Assembly: GCF_001007935.1 (NCBI RefSeq)
Contig: NZ_CP011451.1
Location: forward strand, 3,162,001-3,226,000
Direction of reading: 5' to 3'
From: Nitrosomonas communis
Lineage (GTDB): Bacteria; Pseudomonadota; Gammaproteobacteria; Burkholderiales; Nitrosomonadaceae
Length of the DNA stretch: 64,000 bases
Of this stretch, positions 9,859-19,045 are shown in pieces; the first letter of the stretch is position 1; each line of letters starts with the position of its first letter. The notes under the pieces are model-generated. The model did no database searches. It saw only the letters and a program-made list of their open reading frames with translations, and was not told the DNA's origin. Position numbers and translations under genes: made by a program.

Positions 9859-10452
9859 ATGAGCAAAGCATTTGTCAAAGAAACGGATACAGCTGACGAG
9901 TTTGATGAAGAAGTATTTCTTTCGCCACTCCCGCCTGCTAGCAAGAACTATATTACTCCAGGTGGTTATGCTCGTCTGAAAGAAGAATATTTATGGCTGC
10001 TCAATAAAGAGCGACCTGATGTGACTGCAATGGTGGCATGGGCCGCTGGCAATGGAGATCGCTCTGAAAATGGCGACTATCTCTACGGGAAGAAACGTTT
10101 GCGTGAAATAGACAAGCGGCTACGCTTTCTATCCAAACGGCTGGATATGGCTGAAATCATCGATCCGACAGCACCGCGTGAAGATCCCTCACGTATCTTT
10201 TTTGGTGCAACCGTCTGCTATGCTGATCAAAACGGCCATGAAAAAACCGTTTCTATCGTCGGAATAGATGAAATCGATCCCTTGAGCGGCTATATCAGCT
10301 GGATCTCTCCTGCAGCGCGCGCGCTGATCTCTGCGCGGGAAGGTGATACTGTTACTCTGCTCACGCCTGCCGGCACCGAGAGACTCGATATCCTGTCAGT
10401 CGATTATCAACCCATTTTTATTCCGCCCTTTAAACCTGTTACCTCAGAATAA
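9859..10452 (+). CDS. greB: Transcription elongation factor GreB
   Basis: This 197-residue GreA/GreB family protein enters the RNA polymerase secondary channel and stimulates transcript cleavage in stalled complexes. The coiled-coil N-terminal domain carries the acidic tip in NGDRSENGDYLYGKKRLREIDKR, and the C-terminal FKBP-like domain begins near FGATV. The YGKKRLREIDKRLRFLSKRL segment is typical of GreB rather than GreA. I start at the ATG 9859; the upstream in-frame ATG inside hisD would add 19 residues that do not fit the family. An N-terminal acidic stretch of about 35 residues before the domain is longer than usual. Confidence 0.92.
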   Translation: MSKAFVKETDTADEFDEEVFLSPLPPASKNYITPGGYARLKEEYLWLLNKERPDVTAMVAWAAGNGDRSENGDYLYGKKRLREIDKRLRFLSKRLDMAEIIDPTAPREDPSRIFFGATVCYADQNGHEKTVSIVGIDEIDPLSGYISWISPAARALISAREGDTVTLLTPAGTERLDILSVDYQPIFIPPFKPVTSE

Positions 10453-10924
10453 CTCTCTTTCGAATTGAGCTTTCCACACCCAGGCCTCTTATGCCGCCAT
10501 GTGTTAATTTAGGAATCTCATGCTACTCGAATCATAACCTATTGAATTTTATTATAAAAATAAAATTAATATATATTGATTCATTTGGATTTGTTACCAA
10601 AATAATTAAATAAAGTCTAATTAGCTGTCGAATTATCGATTTAATAATTATTTATCATAGTATACTTAAATTGGATAATGCTTTACATAATTAAATAAAT
10701 CGCAGTCATATTATAAACCAGATTGCATAAGCTTATTTTGATATAGATCATAATTCCATGAAATATTTACAATATCTTCCTTAGTAATACTTTAGTAATA
10801 TCAAGATTCATCAGGATATTACAGATAGTTTGCTCGATGATTAGGCTCATCTTACTACTATTCGGGCAATCACTACTCGGCCAGAAAATCTTGATTTCAC
10901 CGTAACAGCTATATAAGGAATTAA
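10453..10924. other. 472-bp AT-rich intergenic region
   Basis: No coding frame or recognised RNA is visible. It is strongly AT-rich (several TTATTTAATTA-like runs) and must contain the promoter of the HDOD-REC-GGDEF gene, whose ribosome site AAGGA is at about 10916. Confidence 0.5.
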
Positions 10925-12856
10925 ATGAATCACGCTATGAGAATAGCTGATAGCGATGAGTTAAAATTTAGCTCATCACTTCTCAGTTTCAAGGGAACCA
11001 CACAGGCATTATTAGAAGCTTGCCATCAAGAAGATGCGCCAAACAGTGAAATTGCCAGGCTCATTCAAACTGATTCAGTGCTCTGCAGCTACCTTATTCG
11101 TCTAGCTAATGTATCAAACCAGGCTACCCATGTTGTTACCTCACTATCAGAGGCTGTTTCTCTTGTGGGTATACCCGTTATCAAGCAATTAACTATAGGA
11201 TTTTCACTGGTAGATCAATTTCGAAGTGGTTCCGTTAATGGGTTTGATTATCAAGAATTTTGGTCACATTCGTTGTTGATGGCGCTTGCTATGCAGGAAT
11301 TAGGTAAAACAGCTCGAATTTGCGCACAAGATGAGCTATTTGCTTGTGGTTTAATGGCACGTATCGGGTGTTTAGCATTGGCTACCACTCATCCAGATAA
11401 ATACGCTACATTAATCAAGCAAAAACAAAACTCGAGTATTTCTCTGGCTACACTTGAGCAGCAGTATTTGCAGACGGATCACAACGAATTAACCGCCACC
11501 CTGTTGAGTGATTTTGGTCTTCCCAAGATTTTGGTAGAAGCGGTTTATTACCATGAAATACCCGCAGAGTCGGGCTTTTCTGAAGGTTCTTATCCATTTC
11601 AACTCGTGAACCTGATATATTTAGCTAAACAAATCGCTGATTTTGGACTAGCTTCGGAATCAGAGCGTACTGTTCGAATTTCTGAGCTTATGTTACTCAG
11701 TGGAAAAATTGGTCTTGACACAGAATCATTTGGCAACCTTATAGACCAGATTATTCAGGAATGGCACGCTTGTGGAAAAATACTTCAGGTAAAAACCATC
11801 AAGCTTCCGTCTTTCCATAATATGATCAGCGCTTCTGTACCCTACCTGGAAATGACAACGAGCGACGCTCCTTGGAAGGTACTTTTAGTTGAGGATGATC
11901 CATTCGGCCTTGAAACTGCTGAAGAGGTGCTGGCCGATATGCTCGGTTACACCGTATTCTCAGCCACTAATGGCAAACAGGCATTATCACTGGCCATGGA
12001 TATCATGCCTCATATTATCGTAACAGACTGGGCTATGCCAGTCATGGACGGCCTGGCACTAACTCGAGCCTTACGCACTACAGCCTGGGGTCAAAATATG
12101 TACATCATCATGCTTACAGGCTACGAAGATGATAAGAAAATTGTAGAGGCTTTTGAAGCCGGGGTTAATGATTATGTGACAAAACCAGTCAATGTTCCCG
12201 CCTTTCGTGCCAGATTACATGCTGCCTGGCATTATAGAAAACTACAAGAAGCTTGGGAACGTGACCAACTTCATCTCAAACGTTTTGCCGCTGAATTGGC
12301 TGTCACTAACCAGAAGCTCAAACATGATGCACTAACCGATATGCTGACAGGCATACCTAATCGTCGTGCTGGCATGAAAGCATTAACTGGAGCCTGGAAT
12401 AGCGCTAACCGTTCTGGTCAATCCATCGCAGTCATGCTGATCGACATTGATCATTTCAAAAAAATCAATGATACCTATGGTCATGCCATCGGTGATAAGG
12501 TACTCAAAGAGGTGGCTACTTCCATCCGAAATATTACCCGTAAGGGAGAAATTTTTTGCCGTATAGGAGGAGAAGAGTTTTTGATGATTTGTCCGAATGG
12601 CTGCACCGATGCGAAATCTGCTTTTCCTCTCGCAGAAAGGCTACGTCAGCATGTAAAAATGCAAGAAATCAATATTGATGAAACCCGTATTCAGATTTCT
12701 ATCAGTATCGGCATTGCCTTAAAAGATGCAGCAATGAAAAGTGATGAACAGCTGGTAAAAGCAGCAGATAGAGCCCTGTATGCGGCTAAAAATTCCGGAA
12801 GAGACAGAGTTTATTTAGCTATTGAAAATCAACTGATTAGCTCTAATTTTTACTGA
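10925..12856 (+). CDS. HDOD - response receiver - GGDEF diguanylate cyclase
   Basis: This 643-residue cytoplasmic signalling protein has an N-terminal HDOD domain (about 15-250; its HD-like residues are visible in SHSLLMALAMQELGK), a response receiver (about 315-435; acidic pocket VEDD, phospho-acceptor Asp in VTDWAMP, conserved Lys in TKPV) and a C-terminal GGDEF domain (about 465-635) with active GGEEF. The product would be cyclic di-GMP under control of phosphorylation by an unlinked kinase. The inhibitory I-site reads RKGE where RxxD is usual, so feedback inhibition may be weakened. It is a lone gene with a long AT-rich leader; a dispersed repeat lies 10 bp after the stop. Confidence 0.92.
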   Translation: MNHAMRIADSDELKFSSSLLSFKGTTQALLEACHQEDAPNSEIARLIQTDSVLCSYLIRLANVSNQATHVVTSLSEAVSLVGIPVIKQLTIGFSLVDQFRSGSVNGFDYQEFWSHSLLMALAMQELGKTARICAQDELFACGLMARIGCLALATTHPDKYATLIKQKQNSSISLATLEQQYLQTDHNELTATLLSDFGLPKILVEAVYYHEIPAESGFSEGSYPFQLVNLIYLAKQIADFGLASESERTVRISELMLLSGKIGLDTESFGNLIDQIIQEWHACGKILQVKTIKLPSFHNMISASVPYLEMTTSDAPWKVLLVEDDPFGLETAEEVLADMLGYTVFSATNGKQALSLAMDIMPHIIVTDWAMPVMDGLALTRALRTTAWGQNMYIIMLTGYEDDKKIVEAFEAGVNDYVTKPVNVPAFRARLHAAWHYRKLQEAWERDQLHLKRFAAELAVTNQKLKHDALTDMLTGIPNRRAGMKALTGAWNSANRSGQSIAVMLIDIDHFKKINDTYGHAIGDKVLKEVATSIRNITRKGEIFCRIGGEEFLMICPNGCTDAKSAFPLAERLRQHVKMQEINIDETRIQISISIGIALKDAAMKSDEQLVKAADRALYAAKNSGRDRVYLAIENQLISSNFY

Positions 12857-12866
12857 GAGATTTTTT

Positions 12867-12969
12867 ACTCCATTTCTCAATCAAAACTGACTTTGTCGGC
12901 TTCACCTTACCGTATGATTGATACTGTCTGCGATTCGCCTTCGCGTCACGTTTGATTCGGAAATGGAAT
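12867..12969 (-). repeat. Dispersed palindromic repeat, copy 2
   Basis: A 103-bp copy in inverse orientation, between two convergent genes. The left end is slightly altered (ACTCCATTTC) and the right end is intact (GAAATGGAAT). Lying between two stop codons, it could act as a two-way terminator. Confidence 0.88.
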
Positions 12970-13006
12970 AATCAACTTTACTGCCTGATAAGGATTAAAT
13001 AATAAC

Positions 13007-13450
13007 TTAATCTTTAGCCGATAAATGACAAGGTGGATGCGTGCTTTCTGTTGTGCGGGTCAACCTTTTAGTCTTGCCAACCATCGGAATACCGATATAA
13101 GCACGTAAATTGATAGTATTTTCATCTGCCAGACGTAAATTGGCACTGTAATATTTATTTTCATCCGCTTTGTAAAGGGTACCTCCTACCCATTCAGTAG
13201 GGTCACCCTTTTTTGATCGCATATTCCACAATACTTTAGTGCCACAGAGTGCCGGATTTTCTGTATTGGCTTCAGGGCTGAGCCAGGCAATGTGACCGCA
13301 CAAATTCTCATTATCGCAGTATTCTAATCGCACGGCAACGTCCTTTTTTTTGCTTAACCACAAACCCGTCACTTCCTTATTGCTGTCAGCATACAGGACT
13401 GCTGGGAATGTCAGGATGACAAATAATGAGATTATAATCGAATATGGCAT
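13007..13450 (-). CDS. DUF2147 family secreted protein
   Basis: The 147-residue protein has a signal peptide (cleavage probably after ALYA/VLYADS, about residue 21) followed by one DUF2147 domain: GLWLSKKKDVAVRLEYC, LCGHIAWL, a middle GGTLYKADENKYYSANLRL and the closing LRAYIGIPMVGKTKRLTR. Members are small periplasmic beta-rich proteins of unknown function. It is a single gene, convergent with the GGDEF gene and divergent from the DegP-type gene. Confidence 0.82.
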   Translation of the reverse strand: MPYSIIISLFVILTFPAVLYADSNKEVTGLWLSKKKDVAVRLEYCDNENLCGHIAWLSPEANTENPALCGTKVLWNMRSKKGDPTEWVGGTLYKADENKYYSANLRLADENTINLRAYIGIPMVGKTKRLTRTTESTHPPCHLSAKD

Positions 13451-13714
13451 GGCGTACTGTCTATAAAATTTATTTTAAAAAGTAAAAATACCTAGCAAAA
13501 TCAGATATCGCCAGATAAGAACCCGTTGTTTATTTGCCCAATATACCAAAAAATGAGAAGACATGTCATAGACTTATAGTTAATCGTGTAACCATAGTTT
13601 TTTCAATTTTTACAAGACTATTTTCACTGTTCAGCCGTAAGCTTTCTTACTAAAATGTAGTGTCCCAGGTCTTATCTCAGTCATAAATCATTTTCATTAC
13701 TAAGAGAAATCATT

Positions 13715-14866
13715 ATGCGCCCCATCCCTCCTCGCCCTCCAGGTTCTGATTTCTTTGTGCGTCGACTGGCAGCGTTGACGTTGGCTGTTATTATTTTGAT
13801 GCTGCTGTGGCGTTCGCTGCCCATGATCGAGTCACTTTTCACACCTGAATATAGTAGTGTCCGCACGGTGACTGCACGCGGCGACCTGGCCGCAGACGAA
13901 CGTGCAACTATTGAGCTTTTCGAAAAATCCCGTGACTCGGTGGTATTTATCTCAACATCCAGGTTAGTTCAAGATATTTGGACACGCAATGTTTTTGCCA
14001 TTCCTAGAGGCACAGGCTCGGGCTTTATCTGGGATGATGCGGGTCATGTCGTCACGAATTTCCATGTGATCGAGGGCTCCAGTGAAGCAACGGTTAAGCT
14101 GGCTGATGGGCGTGATTATAAAGCTGCGCTGGTAGGTGTGAGTCCAGCACATGATATAGCCGTCTTAAGAATCGGCATAGGCTTTAAACGCCCTCCTCCT
14201 GTTCCAATTGGCACCAGTCATGATTTAAAAGTAGGACAAAAAGTCTTTGCCATTGGTAATCCTTTCGGGCTCGACTGGACATTGACCACGGGGATTATCT
14301 CTGCACTGGATCGCTCGCTCCCTAGCGAAAGCGGCACGACTTCCATTCAACATTTAATTCAGACCGATGCAGCTATTAACCCTGGAAATTCGGGCGGACC
14401 TCTGCTGGATTCAGCGGGTCGCCTGATTGGCATTAACACTGCAATCTATAGTCCAAGTGGAGCATCTGTTGGTATCGGCTTCGCTGTGCCGGTCGACACT
14501 ATGATGCGCGTGGTACCCCAAATCATCGCCAAGGGTAAATACATACGTCCGACACTGGGCATTGAAGTTGATGAACGCCTCAACGCACGCGTTACAGCCA
14601 TGCTGGATATTGAGGGGGTAGTCGTGTTCCGCGTAACCCCTGATTCAGCGGCTGATAAAGCGGGTTTGGAAGGCGCCAGCTTAACCCCGGATGGCGGTAT
14701 TATTCCGAAGGATGTGATCGTAGCCATACAAGGTAAGCAGGTAGATTCCGTCTCTAAACTGCTAGCAATAATAGATGATTTCAACGTGGGCGATCGAGTG
14801 CAGCTGACCATCTTGCGCGATGGGAAAACAAGAGAGACCGACGTCATTCTCCAGCCAGGCGCGTAA
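13715..14866 (+). CDS. HtrA/DegS-type serine protease with one PDZ domain
   Basis: The 383-residue protein has an N-terminal membrane anchor (about residues 17-35), a trypsin-like domain and one PDZ domain (about 285-380). The triad is H117 (TNFHVIEG), D147 (AHDIAVL) and S226 (NPGNSGGPLL). With one PDZ and an uncleaved-looking anchor it resembles DegS or a short DO-like protease acting in the periplasm in envelope protein quality control or stress signalling. It is convergent with the HtpX-type gene, 13 bp apart. A proline-rich start (MRPIPPRPPG) precedes the anchor. Confidence 0.93.
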   Translation: MRPIPPRPPGSDFFVRRLAALTLAVIILMLLWRSLPMIESLFTPEYSSVRTVTARGDLAADERATIELFEKSRDSVVFISTSRLVQDIWTRNVFAIPRGTGSGFIWDDAGHVVTNFHVIEGSSEATVKLADGRDYKAALVGVSPAHDIAVLRIGIGFKRPPPVPIGTSHDLKVGQKVFAIGNPFGLDWTLTTGIISALDRSLPSESGTTSIQHLIQTDAAINPGNSGGPLLDSAGRLIGINTAIYSPSGASVGIGFAVPVDTMMRVVPQIIAKGKYIRPTLGIEVDERLNARVTAMLDIEGVVVFRVTPDSAADKAGLEGASLTPDGGIIPKDVIVAIQGKQVDSVSKLLAIIDDFNVGDRVQLTILRDGKTRETDVILQPGA

Positions 14867-14879
14867 ACTTGGCACAGTG

Positions 14880-15815
14880 CTAACGCCAGAAGCCACCAAA
14901 ATACCAGCGCGGTGAAGAACGCACCCGCCCATGCGATGTAAAGGAAATGGGTTGAGCAGGCCACTGAATAGTGGGAGTAGCGCGAAGTGATAGTAAACGC
15001 TTAATGCGTTCTTCCGTCGCGGGATGTGTTCTAAGCCAGGAAGGTTGAGGATTGCCCCAGCCAGGAAATAAAACGGCACGCCAAGATTGACTGGCTCGTT
15101 CGATCTTGGCGAGCGCCAATGCTAGTGCTTCGGGATCTTTGGTAAGTTCGCTCGCCCTCAGATCAGCGTTAAATTCCCGTACACGCGAAAGCCCCAGTTG
15201 CAACAGCACAACCAAATGGGGTGAGAAGAGTAGCAGGAACAGCACAGCCCAGTTAATGGTTGCATAACCGAACAGAATAGAAGGTAACGCTAAAAATAAC
15301 AATATCTGGCCAATCAGTGATAATATGCTTGTCAGACGACTAATATAATCTGCTAAACCCATCACTAAAAGATCGCCATTTGCCACGTGAGCAGTTTCAT
15401 GCGCCAGCACAGCAGCAAGTTCACGTGTCGACAAATGACGCAACAAACCATCAGTAAGCGCAATAGCAGCCTGCTGGCGGCTACCGACAGTGAATGCATT
15501 GACCATGGGGCTTGCAACATAGTATAGCGTGGGCACATTGTTCAATTCGGCGCGTGCTGCGAGAAACGTCATGATTTGCCATAATTCCGGCGCTTCATGG
15601 CGTGCAATGGGGCGGGCGCGGTAGAGCGCCAGCGTCAATCGCGAACCTAATGCAGGTTCCATCAACACGATGATCACACTGATCAGAGCAATTATCCATA
15701 AACCATTTTCGCCAAATAATAACCAGCCAGCGAGAATAAAAACACTCAGCAACAAACAAACCAGCAAAAGAGTTTGTAAGCGGTTAAGCCAAGAATGTGC
15801 ACAAATACTTAACAT
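14880..15815 (-). CDS. M48 family membrane zinc peptidase (HtpX-like)
   Basis: The 311-residue protein has membrane segments at about residues 15-55 and 155-205 and the zinc motif H139-E-T-A-H143 (VLAHETAHVANGD), with a third ligand Glu213 in SRVREFNADLRAS. M48 HtpX-type peptidases cut damaged membrane proteins from the cytoplasmic side. The C-terminal PSWLRTHPATEERIKRL block is also typical. It sits tail to tail with a DegP-type protease, both envelope quality-control enzymes. Confidence 0.92.
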   Translation of the reverse strand: MLSICAHSWLNRLQTLLLVCLLLSVFILAGWLLFGENGLWIIALISVIIVLMEPALGSRLTLALYRARPIARHEAPELWQIMTFLAARAELNNVPTLYYVASPMVNAFTVGSRQQAAIALTDGLLRHLSTRELAAVLAHETAHVANGDLLVMGLADYISRLTSILSLIGQILLFLALPSILFGYATINWAVLFLLLFSPHLVVLLQLGLSRVREFNADLRASELTKDPEALALALAKIERASQSWRAVLFPGWGNPQPSWLRTHPATEERIKRLLSLRATPTIQWPAQPISFTSHGRVRSSPRWYFGGFWR

Positions 15816-16185
15816 AATCTATTCCAGCTGCCTCCCATCCGGTAATTGCTAACCCTATCTGAGTAATGCACCAGCAAAAAACATTCGATACAATATTCAT
15901 GAATCCGATGCCAGTTCTTGTGGGGTAAAGATAAACTACTTTGCTCCCAGCTCTATACCTGTGGGGCCGACAAAACAGGACTGATTCAGAGCCCCTGCAG
16001 TTTGTTATTGCTATAACACTTTGGAAAAACACATTTGCTCATGGTTCAATGTAATTTAATCACAATTTTGGATGTACAGTTGGCTGAACGCTAGATATTG
16101 ACCTCTCACAACCTAGTATTATCGGTTAATCTTGCTGTCGGCTATTCTCAAATCTGGCATAAGCAAAAAGTGAAAGGGGAATCTC
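15816..16185. other. Intergenic promoter region before the patatin gene
   Basis: 370 bp separate the divergent HtpX-type and patatin genes. No convincing coding frame is present. The patatin gene has a good ribosome site (AAAGGGGA, 16171-16178). I see nothing else to name. Confidence 0.4.
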
Positions 16186-18915
16186 ATGGCACATAAATCT
16201 GAGCAGATGCAGGAATCGGTCGTTGCAGAAATACAAAAAGAAATCCTACAACAGGGTTGCCCCGATGATATTCAGCAGGTCAAACAGTATGTCAAAACCC
16301 TGAAAAAACACTCAGCATTCTATGGAGCAAGTAAATTATTAAATCTGGCGCGGGATAAACAACGCACATTGCGTCAGCAGCAGGAAAACAACCAACAAGT
16401 AGATGGGTCAGAAAAAGTGTGGTGGCAAGAAGATATTGCCCAGAGTGAAGTTTGGATCATCCAGCAACAAGCTCAGTGCATCTATAAAAATGAAGAACTC
16501 CCCCCTAGGACGCGTCTGGATCAAGCTCTGGTTCTGTTGGAAGAAATTGGTTTGCGCGACCCTAACAACAAGAATGCGGAAACCCTGGGTGTGGGAGGTG
16601 CCATATACAAACGCAAATGGCAGCAATTTGGCCAATTAGAGGATTTGCATGAATCTCTGTCTTTTTACCGCGCTGCTTTTGAGCGCAACCGACAACAGGA
16701 TATGGGATATGGCGGCATCAATGCCGCATTTATTCTGGATGTGCTGGCAAATCGAGCTAGACTCATTGCACAACGCAGCGGTACTTCGTTAAATGAAGCA
16801 AAGCGTTTGCAAAAAGAAGCAACAGAATTACGGCAGCAAATTGCTGAGCTAATATCCAAACAGCTAGCTGAAGATCAAAACCTAGATAAAGAAAATCTCT
16901 TCTGGTATCAAGTTACGCTGGCTGAAGCATATTTTGGCATGCAGGATTATGCGAAAGCCGGTGAATGGCTTTCCAAGGCAAATGAAGCCAAACCTGACCC
17001 CTGGCAACAACAAACCTTATTTCTCCAACTGCTGCAAATCACAAATCTGCAAGGGATCGCTATCCCACAAGAAACAGACAATCCCGCTGCTTGGCATCCA
17101 GCCTGGCAAGCGCTCTCTGTGGTGGTAGGCAAAGAAAATGCCTTGCGGGCATTTACAACAAGCACCGGTAAAGTTGGGCTCGCGCTCTCGGGCGGAGGGT
17201 TCCGTGCCTCCTTTTTCCATTTAGGCGTAATGGCACGGTTAGCGGAGATCGATGCCCTGCGCAGCGTGGAGGCTTTGTCCACTGTATCTGGCGGCAGCAT
17301 TCTCGGCGCATATTATTACCTTGAAGTGCAAAACTTGCTGCAAACCAAATCAGACAATGAAATTACGCGCGAGGATTACATCGATATCATCCGGAGAATT
17401 CAAGAAAAATTTATGGAAAGTGTCCAGACCAATATCAGAATGAAAACTTTCGCAAGACTGAAGGATAATCTGGATGTCCTTTTTCGCAAAAAACACTACT
17501 CACGCAGTCATCGGCTCGGTGAGCTGTATGAATCCGAGTTGTATCAGAAAGTAAACGATGGCCATGCTTATGACTCACCACGAACGATGGCTGAATTGTT
17601 GGTGCAGCCAAAGGGCGAATCCGATGCAGCCTCATTCAAACCGAAATTTTCCAACTGGTTACGACGCGCCAAAGTTCCCGTATTAGTCCTTAACAGCACC
17701 TCCCTCAATTCCGGTCACAACTGGCAGTTTACCGCCCGCTCGATGGGCGAGCCACCCAGTTTGATCGAGGAAGAAATTGATGCCAACGAGCGCTATCGGC
17801 GTATGTATTACGAAGATGCACCTGAAGATTTGCAAAAATACCGCCTAGGCTATGCCGTCGCTGCATCGGCTTGTGTGCCGGGTTTGCTTGAACCTCTCAC
17901 TATCTCCGGCCTTTACCGAGAGCGCATTGTTCGACTTGTGGATGGTGGTGTGCATGATAACCAGGGTGTAGCTGGTCTGCTCGATGAAGGTTGTACTCGT
18001 ATTCTATGCAGTGATGCAAGTGGACAGATGAATGATGTTCATAACCCATCCGATACGCCTGTAGGTGCTATTTTACGCGCTAACCGTATTCTGCAGGACC
18101 GGGTGCGAGAAGCTGAATATCTGGATTTACTTAATCGCCTGGATAGTCATGCTTTAAATGGTTTGTTTTTTGTCCATACAAAGAAAGAACTGGAAACGGC
18201 CCCGCTAGACTGGATTAACTGCCAGGATCCGCAGATACCAGCAAAACCAGTAAGCAACGTAACTTCCTATGGGGTGGATCGGGAATTACAAAAAAAGATT
18301 GCCGGCATGCGTACTGATCTGGATGCGTTTACTGAAGTCGAAGCATATGCATTGATGGCGAGCGGCTACCGAATCGCCAAGCGCGAATTTGAATTGATGC
18401 AGGAGCAACACCGCAAAGATGGTAATCCCGGCACTTGGGGTAGCTATCAGATTGACGCGGCTGAAGTAGAGTGGCCATTCAGGCCGTTGGAACCCCTCCT
18501 TGCACTGCAACCAGATACCAATGCTCAAAGCAAAGATCTAAATTTGCAATTGCATGTCGCACGCAAGCTTTTCTTCAAAGCATGGGATTTGATACTGGTT
18601 TACAAGATTCTGGCTGCACTCACTGGGATGCTTGTCCTGGCGGGTTTGGGTATTCTGATAGTGCTGGCTTGGGATACAACGGTTATTCCGGCATTTTCAG
18701 TAGGGGCTTTGATTACCTTGAGTATTATGGCACTCATTGGCTTTCTTCTACCGATATCCCGCTGGCTAAACCCAGGGGACGAAGCGAAAAGCGCCTTACT
18801 TAAATTTGCCATTGCTGCTATAGGCTATATTTTGGCCAACATCCACCTCTACTTGGTTGATCGATGGTTTCTAGCCCGAGGTAGACTGGATCGATTGTTA
18901 AAACTAAAGCCATAA
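16186..18915 (+). CDS. Patatin-like phospholipase with N-terminal TRAFs-binding/TPR module and C-terminal membrane anchor
   Basis: The 909-residue protein has three parts. Residues about 1-310 are helical with TPR-like and TRAFs-binding (DUF4071-like) features, such as ETLGVGGAIYKRKW. Residues about 325-700 form a patatin lipase: oxyanion loop SGGGFR (near 335), nucleophile Ser368 in TVSGGS, and catalytic Asp586 in DGGVHDNQG. Residues about 795-895 hold three membrane helices. The family hydrolyses acyl ester bonds of phospholipids, and bacterial patatins serve as membrane-attacking effectors in defence systems. A paralogue with the same catalytic and membrane parts but no TPR module lies at 45933-47738. 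The lone upstream promoter and conflict-type neighbours suggest an effector; its activating partner is unknown. Confidence 0.87.
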   Translation: MAHKSEQMQESVVAEIQKEILQQGCPDDIQQVKQYVKTLKKHSAFYGASKLLNLARDKQRTLRQQQENNQQVDGSEKVWWQEDIAQSEVWIIQQQAQCIYKNEELPPRTRLDQALVLLEEIGLRDPNNKNAETLGVGGAIYKRKWQQFGQLEDLHESLSFYRAAFERNRQQDMGYGGINAAFILDVLANRARLIAQRSGTSLNEAKRLQKEATELRQQIAELISKQLAEDQNLDKENLFWYQVTLAEAYFGMQDYAKAGEWLSKANEAKPDPWQQQTLFLQLLQITNLQGIAIPQETDNPAAWHPAWQALSVVVGKENALRAFTTSTGKVGLALSGGGFRASFFHLGVMARLAEIDALRSVEALSTVSGGSILGAYYYLEVQNLLQTKSDNEITREDYIDIIRRIQEKFMESVQTNIRMKTFARLKDNLDVLFRKKHYSRSHRLGELYESELYQKVNDGHAYDSPRTMAELLVQPKGESDAASFKPKFSNWLRRAKVPVLVLNSTSLNSGHNWQFTARSMGEPPSLIEEEIDANERYRRMYYEDAPEDLQKYRLGYAVAASACVPGLLEPLTISGLYRERIVRLVDGGVHDNQGVAGLLDEGCTRILCSDASGQMNDVHNPSDTPVGAILRANRILQDRVREAEYLDLLNRLDSHALNGLFFVHTKKELETAPLDWINCQDPQIPAKPVSNVTSYGVDRELQKKIAGMRTDLDAFTEVEAYALMASGYRIAKREFELMQEQHRKDGNPGTWGSYQIDAAEVEWPFRPLEPLLALQPDTNAQSKDLNLQLHVARKLFFKAWDLILVYKILAALTGMLVLAGLGILIVLAWDTTVIPAFSVGALITLSIMALIGFLLPISRWLNPGDEAKSALLKFAIAAIGYILANIHLYLVDRWFLARGRLDRLLKLKP

Positions 18916-19025
18916 ACCAAATGATGCCATTACATAACCCTTGAACCTCAAGGACGTATGTATATTGAAGTGCGCTTTATATTGGACAGAGTTTTATTCT
19001 TGTCAGCGATATAATACTTTACAAG

Positions 19026-19045
19026 GCCAGCAAACCTCTGCTGGC
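19026..19045. terminator. Small perfect hairpin between convergent genes
   Basis: GCCAGCA and TGCTGGC form a 7-bp stem with a 6-base loop just at the stop of the minus-strand gene. It could end transcription between the convergent patatin and TRAFs-binding genes, but no clear U-run follows on either side. Confidence 0.35.

Noticed and set aside
14446..15079. Antisense frames across the DegP/HtpX junction
   Set aside because: They are shadows of two proteins with complete catalytic motifs.
15784..16032. 82-codon minus-strand frame overlapping the HtpX-type start
   Set aside because: It overlaps a well-supported gene, has no family features and no ribosome site.
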